Assembly (NCBI GenBank): GCA_035771165.1
Contig: JAWNZC010000473.1
Coordinates: 5,313,001 to 5,377,000 of the forward strand
Direction: 5' to 3'
Origin: Paragorgia papillata
Taxonomy: Eukaryota; Cnidaria; Anthozoa; Scleralcyonacea; Coralliidae
DNA: 64,000 bases
Shown here piece by piece: positions 36,501 to 63,649 of this stretch (positions are counted from its first letter, which is position 1; every line of letters begins with the position of its first letter). Below the pieces are notes generated by a model. The model was not told the origin of the DNA and searched no databases. It was given only the letters and a program-made list of their open reading frames with translations. The position numbers and the translations under genes are program-made.

Positions 36501-39228
36501 GTGCGTGGAGTCCACTTACACGCGAAATTACACGCGAAGGGGAAAGAAATTCTGCGAGATGTTTATATATATATATATATGTTATCAAATCCACAACTTG
36601 CGCAGTTCGGATAGCAGGGTACTGCTACCTGTTAAATTATTCAAGCTCTACTTAAAACTTAAAAGAGAACAACGAAGAAAAGGATAGTGAAAGAGTCAAT
36701 TGAGATGGGCTAAGAAACAAACAGCCGATTTAATATATCTTGAAGCGAAACCAGAGAACCTGAAGAAACCAAACGCCGTATGGTAAACAAAATCTCGTCA
36801 CTCAGTGGTCTCAAACTCATTTTAAAGTTAACGGTAGGGGATTTGCATTTATTTAGTATTATAAATAATTATATTTATTTAGTATTTATATATTCTGTAA
36901 ACGCCAAAAACGGTATACAGTTTCAGTATACCTTGACCTTGTCCTTATGTTGTTTTCACGTTTTCGTTTAACCTATAAAAACAATATACAGCTTCACCTT
37001 TTCGTGCTTTCCCTTTGCTCGTTCAGACCATAAGTCAGCTTAACTATAGCTGACTTAAAACACTACCTTAGGCTTATGTAGACGTGATGTTTTTCATTGA
37101 CTTTGCATGTACTTTTTATTATTAAAAATACTCATGGGCTTTGTCGATTTTCTTGGCTATATTTCCAAATTTTCGACTGAAACGTGGTCTGAAACGTGGT
37201 GGGGGTGTTTCAAAAAAGCATGTAAAAGCGGGCGAGGGGTTGTTGTGTTTATGTATTTCTAGTATTCTTTAAAAATACGTTTATTGTAGTCACTAAAAGT
37301 ACGTGTATTGCATTCTTTAAAAGTACGTGTATTGTAGTCTTTAAAAGTACGCGTATTGTATTCTTTAAAAGTACGTGCGTGTAGTGTATTACTTAAAAGT
37401 ACGTGTATTGTATTCTTTAAAAGTACGTTTATTGTAGTCACTAAAAGTACGTGCTTTGTATTCTTTAAAAGTACGTGCATTGTATTCTTTAAAAGTACGT
37501 GTATTGTATTATTTAAAAGTACGTTTATTGTAGTCACTAAAAGTACGTGCATTGTATTCTTTAAAAGTACGTGCGTGTAGTGTATTACTTAAAAGTACGT
37601 GTATTGTATTCTTTAAAAGTACGTGCATTGTATTCTTTAAAAGTGCGTGCGTGTAGTGTATTACTTAAAAGTACGTGTATTGTATTCTTTAAAAGTACGT
37701 GCATTGTATTATTTAAAAGTACGTGTATTGTATTCTTTAAAAGTACGTTTATTGTAGTCACTAAAAGTACGTGCATTGTATTCTTTAAAAGTACGTGTAT
37801 TGTATTATTTAAAAGTACGTTTATTGTAGTCACTAAAAGTACGTGCATTGTATTCTTTAAAAGTACGTGCGTGTAAGTATTACTTAAAAGTACGTGTATT
37901 GTATTCTTTAATAGTACGTGTATTTTATTCTTTAAAAGTACGTGCATTGTATTCTTTAAAAGTACGTGCGTGTTGTGTATTACTTAAAAGTACGTGTATT
38001 GTATTCTTTAAAAGTACGTTTATTGTAGTCACTAAAAGTACGTGCTTTGTATTCTTTAAAAGTACGTGCATTGTATTCTTTAAAAGTACATGTATTGTAT
38101 TATTTAAAAGTACGTTTATTGTAGTCACTAAAAGTACGTGCATTGTATTCTTTAAAAGTACGTGCGTGTAGTGTATTACTTAAAAGTACGTGTATTGTAT
38201 TCTTTAATAGTACGTGTATTGTATTCTTTAAAAGTACGTGCATTGTATTCTTTAAAAGTGCGTGCGTGTAGTGTATTACTTAAAAGTACGTGTATTGTAT
38301 TCTTTAAAAGTACGTGTATTGTAGTCACTAAAAGTACGCGCTTTGTATTCTTTAAAAGTACGTGCATTGTATTCTTTAAAAGTACGTGCATTGTATTCTT
38401 TAAAAGTGCGTGCGTGTAGTGTATTACTTAAAAGTACGTGTATTGTATTCTTTAAAAGTACGTTTATTGTAGTCACTAAAAGTACGCGCTTTGTATTCTT
38501 TAAAAGTACGTGCATTGTATTCTTTAAAAGTACGTGTATTGTATTCTTTAAAAGTACGTTTATTGTAGTCACTAAAAGTACGTGCAGTGTATTCTTTAAA
38601 AGTACGTGCATTGTATTCTTTAAAAGTACGTGCGTGTAGTGTATTACTTAAAAGTACGCATGTATTGTATTTTAAAAGTACGTGTGTTGTATTCTTTAAA
38701 AGTACGTGTTGTATTCTTAAAAGTACGTTTATTGTAGTCACTAAAAGTATATGTGTATTTGTATTCTTTAAAAGTATGTTTATTGTAGTCACTAAAAGTA
38801 CGTGTATTGTATTCTTTAAAAGTACGTGTATTGTAGTCACTAAAAGTACGTGTATTGTACTCACGAAAAGTACGTGTATTGTACTCTTTAAAAGTACGCG
38901 TATTGTATTCTTTAAAAGTACTCACTACTTAGTAATTATCCTATATTCTATATTCTAAGTTCTCTATATCTTCCAATGGACTACGAAAGTGTTCATCGCA
39001 ATAAAACAATTGTGGCTGTTCTGTTTTTCAGGAGGTTTTATCTGTTTTACAATTCGAAAAAATGTTTATGATGAAAATATATTTGGGTATCAAGAGAAGT
39101 TTGAAGAACTAGTCAAGTCTGGAAAGTGGAAGGAAATTAGTAAAGAAGACAGTGATTATTGTTTAATTGGTCTAGATATTCAGAAACAGTGCTATATTGC
39201 TTGTTTCCAAGTGCTGAAAAACGAGTAA
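24407..39228 (+). CDS. METTL27: METTL27-like SAM-dependent methyltransferase (three exons)
   Basis: Exons 24,407-24,505, 35,773-36,136 and 39,032-39,228 join in phase (0, then 1) to give 219 residues, slightly shorter than the ~245-residue human protein. Exon 1 (MAEERVSQ, YKKWAITYDE) matches the N-terminal tyrosine/tryptophan motif of this family. Exon 2 carries the SAM-binding glycine loop VDLGAGTG (GAGTG at 68-72), the acidic end of strand 2 (ALDAS, D90) and the catalytic-face segment DALISCGTITGG. Exon 3 (GGFICFTIRKN) gives the last core strands. The substrate is not known for the family. The ATG context AAATATGGC is good. AATAAA at 39,313-39,318 is a likely poly(A) signal. The MULE lies in its 5' leader or promoter. 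Introns are 11.3 and 2.9 kb. Confidence 0.92.
25072..26072. mobile_element. hAT-like non-autonomous element, 1,001 bp
   Basis: A perfect 8-bp target duplication ACATAAGG (25,064-25,071 and 26,073-26,080) borders inverted ends CAGTGGCGGCGCG and CGCGCCGCCCCTG, the hAT signature. There is no transposase. AAGGTATTAG and its complement recur near both ends and inside (about 25,099, 25,293, 25,311, 25,757, 25,780, 26,030), candidate transposase-binding repeats. It lies in METTL27 intron 1. Confidence 0.85.
26081..28329. other. METTL27 intron 1, no feature recognised
   Basis: AT-rich sequence without a supported exon or clear element ends. A short TTAGGGTTAGGATTAG-like stretch lies near 26,640-26,670. 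Confidence 0.5.
28725..29010. repeat. Inverted repeat nested in the 3.5-kb element
   Basis: Arms containing TTCAAATTATGAAGCTTAAC at about 28,737 and its complement ending near 29,000. The loop (about 28,800-28,920) is C-rich. Probably a nested MITE. Confidence 0.65.
31394..31509 (-). CDS. Candidate first exon with signal-peptide-like start
   Basis: On the minus strand, ATG (31,507-31,509) opens 38 codons beginning MTSICFLFLCFVHLHSCL, a hydrophobic, signal-peptide-like stretch. They end exactly at AAG before the donor GTAAGG. CRE-like GTGACGTAG and other promoter-like sequence lie upstream. I could not join it in phase to a convincing second exon. A cysteine-rich frame after a good acceptor near 30,936 has the wrong phase. 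It lies inside the 3.5-kb transposon and may be chance. Confidence 0.25.
31867..32949. other. METTL27 intron 1, no feature recognised
   Basis: AT-rich sequence. About 32,685-32,745 shares a short fragment (GGCAGCAA and neighbouring text) with the element ending near 45,792. No exon is supported. Confidence 0.45.
32950..33513. repeat. Structured fold-back element, ACCGAG family copy 1
   Basis: A long palindrome at 32,950-33,096 has arms with GTCTGTACGGGAAAGTATTT. It is followed by a segment bounded by TTATTATATGGC (33,099) and GCCATATAATAA (33,502-33,513). Near its right end are GGGCATTACGG and the inverted CCAAT-like AACCAATCAGCG. The same arrangement is found at 50,261-50,718 and, more loosely, at 39,391-40,550. 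Confidence 0.6.
33545..33635. repeat. Half copy of the 1,276-1,418 hairpin family
   Basis: Shares CTTCGCTCGAAACG and TACGTTCTCTGTTTCGGCAG with the hairpin at 1,276-1,418. It contains CTGACGAAGGGCCTTCGCTC before GAAAC, a pattern seen in terminal hairpins of some retroelements. Confidence 0.6.
33636..34800. other. METTL27 intron 1, no gene; small repeats
   Basis: No supported exon. A short tandem repeat (GTGGTATTTTTATTTTT, three copies) is at about 34,640-34,692. Text near 34,200-34,280 (TTCGCACTCGTGATATTAT) is repeated near 35,370-35,430. Confidence 0.5.
34840..35215. repeat. Hairpin and second copy of the CRE-bearing fold-back family
   Basis: A hairpin (GGGAAGTTGGGAGAGCAC and complement) spans about 34,853-34,925. 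Fold-back arms follow at about 34,938-35,008 and 35,053-35,122, with AACAAATAGATTCCATTTT at the outer ends and TTCTTACCACGTTGTGACG in the arms. It matches the elements at 15,418-15,582 and 53,045-54,545. Confidence 0.75.
35773..36136 (+). CDS. METTL27: METTL27 exon 2
   Basis: Acceptor TTTTTTGTTAG, then DLNPETNWPG. It carries the SAM-binding motif LGAGTG and ends CAAG before GTGAGT (phase 1). Confidence 0.93.
36278..36460. repeat. Short outlier block of the 24-bp minisatellite
   Basis: Several copies of AAAAGTACGTNTATTGTAT, separated from the main array by about 800 bases. Confidence 0.75.
37258..38925. repeat. 24-bp minisatellite array in METTL27 intron 2
   Basis: About 65-70 tandem copies of a unit near TCTTTAAAAGTACGTGTATT plus GTAT. 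Variants include CACTAAAAGTACGTGC and a longer unit with GTGCGTGTAGTGTATTACTT. The longer unit recurs about every 75-300 bp and gives a second-order pattern. Because the unit is a multiple of three, both strands stay open for long stretches. These frames are products of the repeat. Confidence 0.95.
39032..39228 (+). CDS. METTL27: METTL27 exon 3 (terminal)
   Basis: Acceptor TGTTTTTCAG, then phase-1 entry to GGFICFTIRKN. It ends QVLKNE and TAA. Confidence 0.92.
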
Positions 39229-39312
39229 TATTGTTCACTTTGCATAAGAATCCGTTTCCAACTCACTTATGACATGTGCCAATCATTTCTTAATACAATA
39301 TTTTTGATTAAA

Positions 39313-39318
39313 AATAAA
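39313..39318 (+). terminator. METTL27: METTL27 polyadenylation signal AATAAA
   Basis: Canonical hexamer 85 bases after the stop codon. Confidence 0.7.
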
Positions 39319-39390
39319 ACTTGAGATTGAAGAACCTTGTGTATATTGTTTGTAATATCGACGACTTTGCATGAAAAGAGTGATACATAT

Positions 39391-40550
39391 ATGTTATTTA
39401 CCGGTTGGGACGTCCGTACTGGGTTTTGCCCAAGGTCTCAAAAGCTGCTGGAGGCCGAGGGTTGTTTTTGAGACCGAGGGCAAATATTTCCCAGTACGGA
39501 CCGACCAAAACCAGTAAATAACATATTTATTTTTTTATCATAATTATGTTGCGTAATAGGAAGTTGCGTAATCAAAAACATGATATTCACGTTGTATTAT
39601 TGAAGTCTAAAGTTCATCAGTTTTAGTGTTTGACAGTTTATGAAGTCAACTGTCAACAAGCCTGGGCTGACACCAAGCTTGTAATTATTTTTGTGAACGA
39701 CGAAACAGTCAAAACTTTAACCGATCCTGTCACGAAGAGATAAAATGCTGTCTGTGTGTTGTGAAAGCTTAGTTCGTTAATAAAGATTCTTCATCGTCGC
39801 TTGCTCGTCTGTGCAGGGCTCATGTTCGCTTGGAAAGTTGGTTTAAAAATACTGCAGGATACTGAAGATGCATCGTTCGAGTGTAAAGACAAAAATACTT
39901 GTGATAAGCGATCTGTAGGTTTTTTCAGAGACATAACACAACGAGTGTTGACTTGTGAAAAATATTTGTCTGAATCTGGAGAAGCTTCGTTGGGGTTTTT
40001 TCCGACGTGACAGCATATATCTTGTTTGGGATATGGAAAACAGATAAAGTGTTTTCAATAGCTTTAAAGCCTAGTGGGATGTCTTCTATATTTTATATTT
40101 CTATATAATATATAGTTCAACAACTAATTCGAAATACAGTCTACAATGTATATTTAAAGTGTTTTCGGGATGTTGTTTAATAAGCAATCTATATTTGAAT
40201 GTCATGGCTTGTTTATGATTTTTCTGTGAACAGTTTTCCTGGCTTTTTTCCACAAATTTGTTGTTTTCACACTTGTCATAAATAGAATAGATATAAAAAA
40301 AGAACGCGTTATATTCATATCGTAATACCTATACCTTTTGTCTGAATATATTTTCTCCAGTGTCAAGCGAAATAGTTGGAGAAAAACTGATGTTAGTAAA
40401 ATGTTTTGTTTTTACGGTAAACTTGTCTAGTTGTCTTTTCAATCCGCGAGCGGTCCGGTTGCGATCGAGGTCCGGTAGGAAAATACGGACCGCTGGCCAG
40501 CCAATCAGGCACGCGATTCCGTTGGATACCGGACCGGAAAAAAATAAACA
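39391..40550. repeat. Fold-back element, ACCGAG-like family copy 2
   Basis: A palindrome at 39,391-39,524 has arms ATGTTATTTACCGG and CCGTACTGGG with their complements. It is followed after ~1 kb by GCCAGCCAATCAGGCACGCG near 40,495, an inverted CCAAT-like block as in the other copies. The right limit is uncertain. Confidence 0.5.
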
Positions 40551-40669
40551 GTTATTTGATGAAATTTCTTTTTGATAGGAACATTTATAAAAGTGAAAGT
40601 CTGTATTATCTGCCAAAGCCTGAGGCTAATATATTTTAATATTCATTTTCGTACACTGATGTATATTGT

Positions 40670-40800
40670 GAGTTCAAGAGAGCATTGAGGCTGATTGATT
40701 ATGTTGGTGAATATAGTGGTGGAAAATAGTTAATAATTTGAGGTTTAAGGTGTTAGGGTAATAATTATGATTGAGATTAAGGATAAGGTTGTAGTATATT
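40670..40800. repeat. Fragment of the 23,173 Harbinger-like family
   Basis: About 100 bp including AATTTGAGGTTTAAGGTGTT matches the interior of the element at 23,173-23,941 almost base for base. Confidence 0.65.
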
Positions 40801-41121
40801 AGTTTGTGAAAACATACATCAAGGCTAAATATAAAAATATGCATTAAGTGTGAGGTCAAAGTCTGTTAAGGCCTGCGGGTTACCAATACAATACTCAAAA
40901 TGTCGGAAGAAACTATGGCTTCCACTATAATTGCCTGACACCGGGCCTGACACCTGGCGCCCACCTGGCGTTTTCTCGGTAACCCCGACTGGCCAGTCCG
41001 CCCCTGTTCTACAAGATGCACCTCATTCCCATAAGATTTTTGCCGCCATTTTGTTTTCACGAGACGAATGTGTAGACTTCAGCGCAAACGCAACGATATA
41101 GGTGTGTCTAAAATAACTTAA

Positions 41122-41597
41122 AGTGGCTATGAAACGAAAATTAAGTCTGTCTTATTTGAAAGAACACTTAAAATGATAGAGTAACATATTTTGTACGTTT
41201 TCGTTTCCTTGCTTCGTTGTTGAGATATTTCAGTTTGTTTGATATGCAAATTTGACTTTTAGAAAACTTTACGTCACACTTTGCATAATAAGTGTTCTAC
41301 ATCTTTGTTATTATCGAACAAAAGCACTTGGCGAATTAGGAACCATGCATGTGCGAGTGTTTCTCCTACAACAGAGTGTAAAGTTTAGGTGTTTTTGTTT
41401 GACAATAACAAAGATATAATCTTTTGCGATAAGTCATTATGCAAATTTACATAAATTTACATTTAAATTTACATATCAGACAAACTGAAATATCTCAACA
41501 ACGGAGGAAGGAAACAAAAAAACTGCAAAAGATGTTACTTTGTCATTTTAATTGTTCTCTTAAATAAGACAAACCTAATTTTCGTTTCATAAGCACT
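41122..41597. mobile_element. TTAA-target MITE, copy A
   Basis: The target TTAA (41,118-41,121 and 41,598-41,601) flanks ends beginning AGTGGCTATGAAACGAAAAT and its complement. The ends match for about 40 bp with few changes. No coding capacity. TTAA targets point to piggyBac or Kolobok relatives. Confidence 0.75.
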
Positions 41598-42220
41598 TTA
41601 AGGGGAAGTAGAAGTAGAACTAGACCATTACTGTACATTCCCTCTCTTACATTTGTGTTCTCTTGGTGAGTTCTGATTGGATAATTTGCACCATGTGACA
41701 CCCTGTCATGCCATGGCAACGCTTAGCCATGCTTTATTACTCGTGCAGTAAATTTAATAACACATGGATAATAAAGCACGGTTGCCGCGCGAATTTTTGA
41801 AATTGTGAAGCTATACCGAGGAACACAAAAGATTGAACAGCTCGAAATATTACAATTTCTTAAAGTAAACTAGTAGTTTAGATATTTCTATAGGAGAGTC
41901 GTTCTTAAGCGAGGAATTGAAATTTAAGCAAAGATAACTTGATACCGTGAATGTTCAGTGAGATTATCACTCATTTGCAAGCGTAAATTTCATATCCAGT
42001 GTACTCAAACTATATCAGTTACTCGAATTAAAATGTCTAAAGCACTCTTTTTTTCGCGTTTTATCGGGATTTACAATCACTTGTTCACCAACAAGGAACT
42101 CGAAATTAAATACTGCACTCGGCTTCGCCTCGAGCAAATTTGTTTTTTCCAAATTTGTCGTCGAGCTTCAGCAAGTCTCAAGATTTTAGCAATCTTTTCG
42201 ATATCCTAACCCTAACTACC

Positions 42221-42264
42221 CTGGGTGCCAGAGCGTCGAAAAACCTCTGGCACCCAGGGTAAAC
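42221..42264. repeat. Perfect small hairpin
   Basis: TACCCTGGGTGCCAGAG and its exact complement, separated by about 10 bases, flanked on both sides by CCCTAAC-like text. It may be the residue of a transposon whose interior was lost. Confidence 0.75.
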
Positions 42265-42456
42265 CCTAACCGAAAAAAGCCAATTTTAAAAATGAATTCG
42301 ACTTCGTCGAGCTAATATTTTGGCATTCAACTATTCACGTTACATACAATCCACATCAGTAATATCTTATTTGAGTTTATAGGCACTTTTATAGTTGAGG
42401 TGGTTTTCTAAAAAACATATCAATGTAAGAGTAAATTACCGAGAACCGAGGATTAA

Positions 42457-43258
42457 AGTGTCACTAAGACGAAAAAATCGTCAGTCTTTTTTTGATCTTA
42501 TCATAAAGTACATTTAAAATGAGGGTGAACGGCGTTTGTGGTTTGTCAATATCTCATCCCGTTCAAGAGATATTCACGTTTTGGCAATATGCAAATTTAT
42601 GGCTGATGACGTCATGTACTCCAAACGAGCGAAATGAAAATCGTAAAATAAGGAATATCTCTGGAAATAAACAACAGAACGTGCTTAAACTTTGTATGCT
42701 TATAGTATCTAATAAAATACACTTCTCTGTGGAGCTTTTGTGATTGCCATGGTAAGCGCATGCTCTCAGGTTACTCTAAACCTTAAAAAGGGAGTTATCA
42801 TTTTTGCCTCATTGTTTAAAAATAGATAGATTTAAACGTTTGAATTACAATGCCTACATAAGCCCTAATCGTCACATTTATTCGCTGGAGTAAACGCTAC
42901 TTGATTGCTGATAAATAAGAAAATTTAATTTTATCATTGGATGGGGCCAGGAACCAGCTGTTTCCACGAAAACAACTAAAGTTCCACAGTGAAACGTATT
43001 TTATTTAATACTATAAGCATGCAAAATTTGAGCACTTTCTATTGTTTATTGCTAGAGATATTCCTAATTTTACGATTTTCATTTCGCTCGTTTGGAGTAC
43101 ATGACGTCTCAGCCATATAATTTGCATATTTCAAAAACGTGAATATCTCTTGAACGAGATGAGATATTTACAAACCACAAACGCCGTTCATCCTCATTTT
43201 AAATCTACTTTATGATGATATCAGAAAAAGACTGACGATTTTTCGTCTCAGTGACACT
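42457..43258. mobile_element. TTAA-target MITE, copy B (long fold-back)
   Basis: TTAA at 42,453-42,456 and 43,259-43,262. Ends AGTGTCACTAAGACGAAAAA and its complement. The arms match for about 250 bp on each side, so the element is almost entirely one palindrome. Confidence 0.82.
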
Positions 43259-44860
43259 TTAAGCCACATACTTCCCGAGGCGCGTATTAAATTCAACTTG
43301 TGTGGGAGATATATAAAGACTTTGAATAACAAAGAAAACCGCGTGAAATTTGAACTACGTGGCCGATTACATGAGCCAGGCTAACCGGGCTGACTCGTGT
43401 CATGAAATTCTTTCCTCGGCTACAAAAGAAAATTTTAATCAACGTTAGGATTCATTTACGTCTAAACTGAACCAATTCTTCTTTGTACATTTAGTTTATG
43501 CGAGTTTCAAAACCACAGTGAGATCCTAATCAATCGCGTGAGCCCATGCAGTTAACCAGGCTAGCCCGGTTCATGTAAACAGCCCCTTATACTATATATG
43601 CATGGCGCTGTTGACCAGGGCAATATCTATATACAGCCCTTGAATTTTAACTATAGGTTCTTTTGGGATGTACTTACGACACATTACACATCTCCAGAGA
43701 AAACCCAAAGAAAACCGACTCAACTATTAAAGTGTCACTAGGACGAAATAATCGTGAATGTAGTATTGGTACCAGTAAACTATAATTTCCAAATGAGGAA
43801 TACCGGCGTTTTCAATTTCTCAAAATATTGTCTCGTTCTCGAGATATTCAAGTTTCTGAAACATGTAAATTAGGTGCCTCGTGACGTCATTTACTCACAA
43901 CAGGCAAAAATAAGATTTACAAAATGAGTAATATATCTGAAACTATGAAGTAGAAATAATTCAAACTTTGCACAAGAATAGTTATGGGGAAAATACACTC
44001 CAACGTTCACATTATGTTGTTTCCATGGATACCGTTTGCAAACAGGCGCCTTCCATTTGTAAAACAAAAATGTTTATTTTTTCTCCATAAAACAACTTTT
44101 ACTGCAATACATTGACATGAATATTTGTAGACTAGTAGTATACATGAAAAAATTTATCAATTCTGATTGGCTGAGAGCAGTGCAGTTTTGAGGAAATACA
44201 GTGCTGAAAAGAGTTTGTGAAATACAGTGCTGTTTATTTTTTTAAATTTGTACAAAAATCATTTTTGACTAGAAAAAAAAAGCTCTTCCTGTTAAATTTT
44301 TTCATGTATTTTATTTGCACAAAGTATTTTGATTGGAAATATTCTCTTCATGTTAAATTTTTTCATGTATATTATTAATAAGTAATAGCATGATTTCTTG
44401 TGCAATTTGAAAAAAACACGCACTCGTGAGTTTTTCAAAGACCTCAAATAGCACTCGTCCTTCGGACTTGTGCAATTTTGATAGTCACTCGTGCATGTTT
44501 TTCCAAATTGCACTCGAAATCATGCTATTACCTAAACAAACAGACTTTTGAAAAGAAACATAAAATTAATATTTTAATTTTCGAGTAAAAATGCTTGTGG
44601 TTCTAAACGGTTTCCGTAGCAACAACATGATGCGCACAGTGGAGTGTACTTTTATGATAACTATACTTGTGCAAAGTTTGAATTATTTCCACTTCATAGT
44701 TTCAGATATATTACTCATTTTGTAAATCTTATTTTTGCCTGTGTGAGTAAATGACGTCACGAGGCACTTTAATAATTTACATGTTTCAGGAACTTAAATA
44801 TCTCGAGAACGAGACAATATTTTGTGAAACTGAAAACGCCGGTATTCCTAAACTAGAAAT

Positions 44861-45792
44861 CACTATCGCAAGTGAAATGCTGCCTCAAAAGTGACAAAAA
44901 CCTTTAGCCTACTCCACAAACTCTATGTAGTCTGTGGCCAATGTGACACCCCCTTGGCCACTCCACCCAAGATTGTCCACTCCACCCAAGATTGCCCACT
45001 CCACCCGAGATTGCCCACTCCACCCGAGATTGCCCACTTCACCCGAGACTGCCCACTCCACCCGAGACTGCCCACTCCACCCAAGATTGCCCACTCCACC
45101 CAAGATTGCCCACTCCACCCAAGATTGCCCACTTCACCCACCATATAAAGAGCTAACAAGGTTGCCTGCGAAGGAGGCTGGAAAGTCCAAAAAATATTAT
45201 TTTTTTATTCTGAGACGACATAAAGTTGATGCTTAGAACAATAGTCAGTAACTGGCTCAGCAAGAGAAATCCCTCACGCGTAATATGATTCTCAAAAAAC
45301 ATTTATGTACATATTGTTTCCCTGCAAATAAGACGCAGTCAACTGTTGACACTGTCGTGACGTCGTCGAGTTCCACAATAAACTCATGAAAGAGCACTGC
45401 TTTTCTCAAGAGTCAAGACTGGCCACTGAACGGCAGCAAATAGAAGAAAACAACCATAAAATCTCTTACCAAAATAAAGAATTTTTAAACAAGAGAAATC
45501 TTTCTACTCACTGAAATCAAGGTTTGTTTGCAGCTCACAGCACTCGCCGCATTGTAATCGACAGTTCAGTACATCCCATGGCCACCACACAAAGTCGAAA
45601 AATCTTCTAGAGTATGTAAGTAAGGTATAAGGAACAATCTGCTACGTCACAAAACGTCACAAACTCGGTCAACAGACAGACATTTTCAAACCAAGATTCA
45701 AGTCGCATAACATAGCTCGGCCAAGAGATCTGGGCACAAGACACAGCTAACCCAAGTCAAGATTAGTGTGCTGCCTCCCTTCGGTCGGCAGC
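44861..45792. mobile_element. Insert splitting the right arm of MITE copy C
   Basis: Bounded by the interruption of the palindrome. GCTGCC near 44,879 and GGCAGC at 45,787-45,792 are possible short inverted ends, with AAT on both sides. The left limit is uncertain by about 18 bases. It contains the 19-bp minisatellite. Confidence 0.5.
44957..45140. repeat. 19-bp minisatellite
   Basis: About nine or ten copies of CACTCCACCCAAGATTGCC, with A/G and T/C variants. The open frames here are repeat by-products. Confidence 0.92.
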
Positions 45793-45853
45793 AATTATAG
45801 TTTACTCGTATCAATACTAGATTCACGATTTTTTCGTCTTAGTGACACTTTAA

Positions 45854-46901
45854 ATAACTCAATTTATAGCCCAAATTTATATATAAATACAAAATATATT
45901 CTTATTAAATTCCTAACCCTAGGTCTAACCCGAAGCTGTATAAACAAGAAGCCTGGACAGGCGTTCACGCGGGTTGATTTGTGCAACCTTGGCATAGCCT
46001 GTGCCCATCTAGAAAACCTGCGGAACAGCGTGATCATATAAGCGTTCGGTAAAAAACTGTCAGAAGCAATCATTAAGCTATGTAGTTATGTAGAATCACA
46101 CCGAGACTGTTTGATTGTATGATTAGAGACAACTTTAATTCTAGATTCGCAATTAATTAAATTACGACAGCAAGACAAGTATGAGTAATATAGTAATGCA
46201 ATACTCCGAAGAGTCCAAAGTCTTGTAATTATGCAATAACTGACGTGTGATTCACGTAAACAACGCATGATAGAAGCTGTTTACTGTGACGTCAGATGGA
46301 AACAGTGCAATATTTCCACTGATCTCGAAAGAAGACTGGATCGAGTAACTTATTGTTCATCAGGATCAGAAAATGAAGCTCGCGAAATGTCAATTTGGTC
46401 CCTTGCTAATAGCGTCGATCAGGCACTTGTGTAGGTAGATCAATACGAAGATGGAAAATTCTGGACACAATGCTGTGTTTTTGTTTGTAAAAAGCGAAAA
46501 ACGAAGAAACAGGATGAAACAAGAACTCCGTAGCGATATTTCACACATGCAGTTGATCCCTTACGCCTGTACTCACACAATTGAATGGTTGGAGAGTGAG
46601 TGTAGTCTCATACTCAGTGAGGGTGAGTGGAGACTCGTTGAGTGTTAAGTTGCACTTATTGAGTGTGAGGGGCCACTCATTGAGTGTGAGTGAGCTTTCA
46701 GAATACAGGCGTTAGTAATGGCGGATTCTGGCTTCATTTTCCAAACAATAGTTGCTCGATCCAGTCTTCTTTCGAGATCAGTGAATGTATCCCTTGGAAA
46801 AACCCAAAACACATCGAGTTTGTTGATCACCACGTGACCATGATTAGGCCAATGGGATCGCGTTTAAGGAAAATGAAAGTCTTTGGTATATAACAATTTA
46901 A
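45854..46901. other. Intergenic, no gene; inverted repeat and GAGTG-rich tract
   Basis: An inverted repeat with CACTGATCTCGAAAGAAGAC lies at about 46,317-46,356 and 46,745-46,786, about 470 bp overall. Between the arms, 46,590-46,700 is a degenerate minisatellite rich in TTGAGTGTGAG. No supported exon. Confidence 0.6.
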
Positions 46902-47565
46902 AGTGTCTATGAAGCGGAAAATCGTTTAGCGGGTTTGAACAGATTAGCATGACAGGAACATTCTCTAAATATTTCAAGCAAATCGGCTGCACAGTCTTTG
47001 AGCTATAAACTAAATAGCGTACCGTCAAACAAACCAAAATTGACTTTCAAATGATTGCAAATGAGCCATTATCTATTGTTCGGACTGCAAGAATTCTGGG
47101 TAAAAGCGGACGAACTTAAATAGTGACGTTATCACGACGGAGCGCTATTAATCGCTTGGTTAGAGTGCTTAATGACGTATGTAGTTGAACAATGGGGGGG
47201 GGGGGGGGGGGGGGGTGCCCGTGGCGAATTTAAACCTTGATAACTTTTTGTGTATTTAAAATAAATGCACGAACTATTGAGACTTTTCATAACCAGTGTT
47301 GCGGAAGACTTTTGTGTGTCAAAAGAATGATTACACTGACTACCATGGCAACCAATAACAATGCATTTTAATATTAATAATCCAACGGCATACGTCATTC
47401 GCCCTATATACTCAATCCCATGCAGTCTTTCCTTATTTTGTAACATCAGAAAGGCAATTAATATCCCAAAAAGTACAAGCCACATCTATTTCATTTTTTG
47501 GAAATTGGTTATTTGGACTATGAGCTTCAAATTGGTTCTATCAGAATTTTCACTTCACAGACACT
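46902..47565. mobile_element. TTAA-target MITE, copy D
   Basis: TTAA at 46,898-46,901 and 47,566-47,569. Ends AGTGTCTATGAAGCGGAAAA and a partial complement. It contains a poly-G run (47,193-47,215). Its interior matches 788-965. It sits just downstream of the myotubularin stop codon. Confidence 0.7.
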
Positions 47566-47659
47566 TTAACTTAATATATATTTTTGTGTCTGCTTTAGAG
47601 TTCTAACACCGAGTCTAACTAAACTACGTAATATATAAACACATGCAACGTCAATGTAT

Positions 47660-63482
<15,823 letters not shown>

Positions 63483-63649
63483 CTACAATTCACAAAACGA
63501 ATTAGCATTGAAATTCAAGAGTTGACGTATTACATGCAGCGGAAATGAAATAGCAAATTGAGCGCATAAACAGCCGAAATCACGGCTGGACTCGTGCATG
63601 AGCTTGCCCATTGTCAATTTGCACCAATCACAAACGTGCCGGTATATTA

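Larger units (their letters stand above)
43731..45849. mobile_element. TTAA-target MITE, copy C, with a nested insert
   Basis: TTAA at 43,727-43,730 and 45,850-45,853. Ends AGTGTCACTAGGACGAAATA and a complement with small changes. Long arms (43,731-43,990 and about 44,640-44,860) pair closely. The right arm breaks off near 44,860 and resumes at 45,793 (AATTATAGTTTACT), so about 0.93 kb was inserted there. Confidence 0.78.

Noticed and set aside
37259..38958. Long overlapping frames on both strands
   Set aside because: Produced by a 24-bp unit divisible by three. No initiation context or domain.
39801..40010. 69-codon frame in a fold-back element
   Set aside because: No domain, repeat context, and no sign of codon preference.
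44891..45236. Pro/His-rich frames
   Set aside because: Translations of the 19-bp minisatellite.
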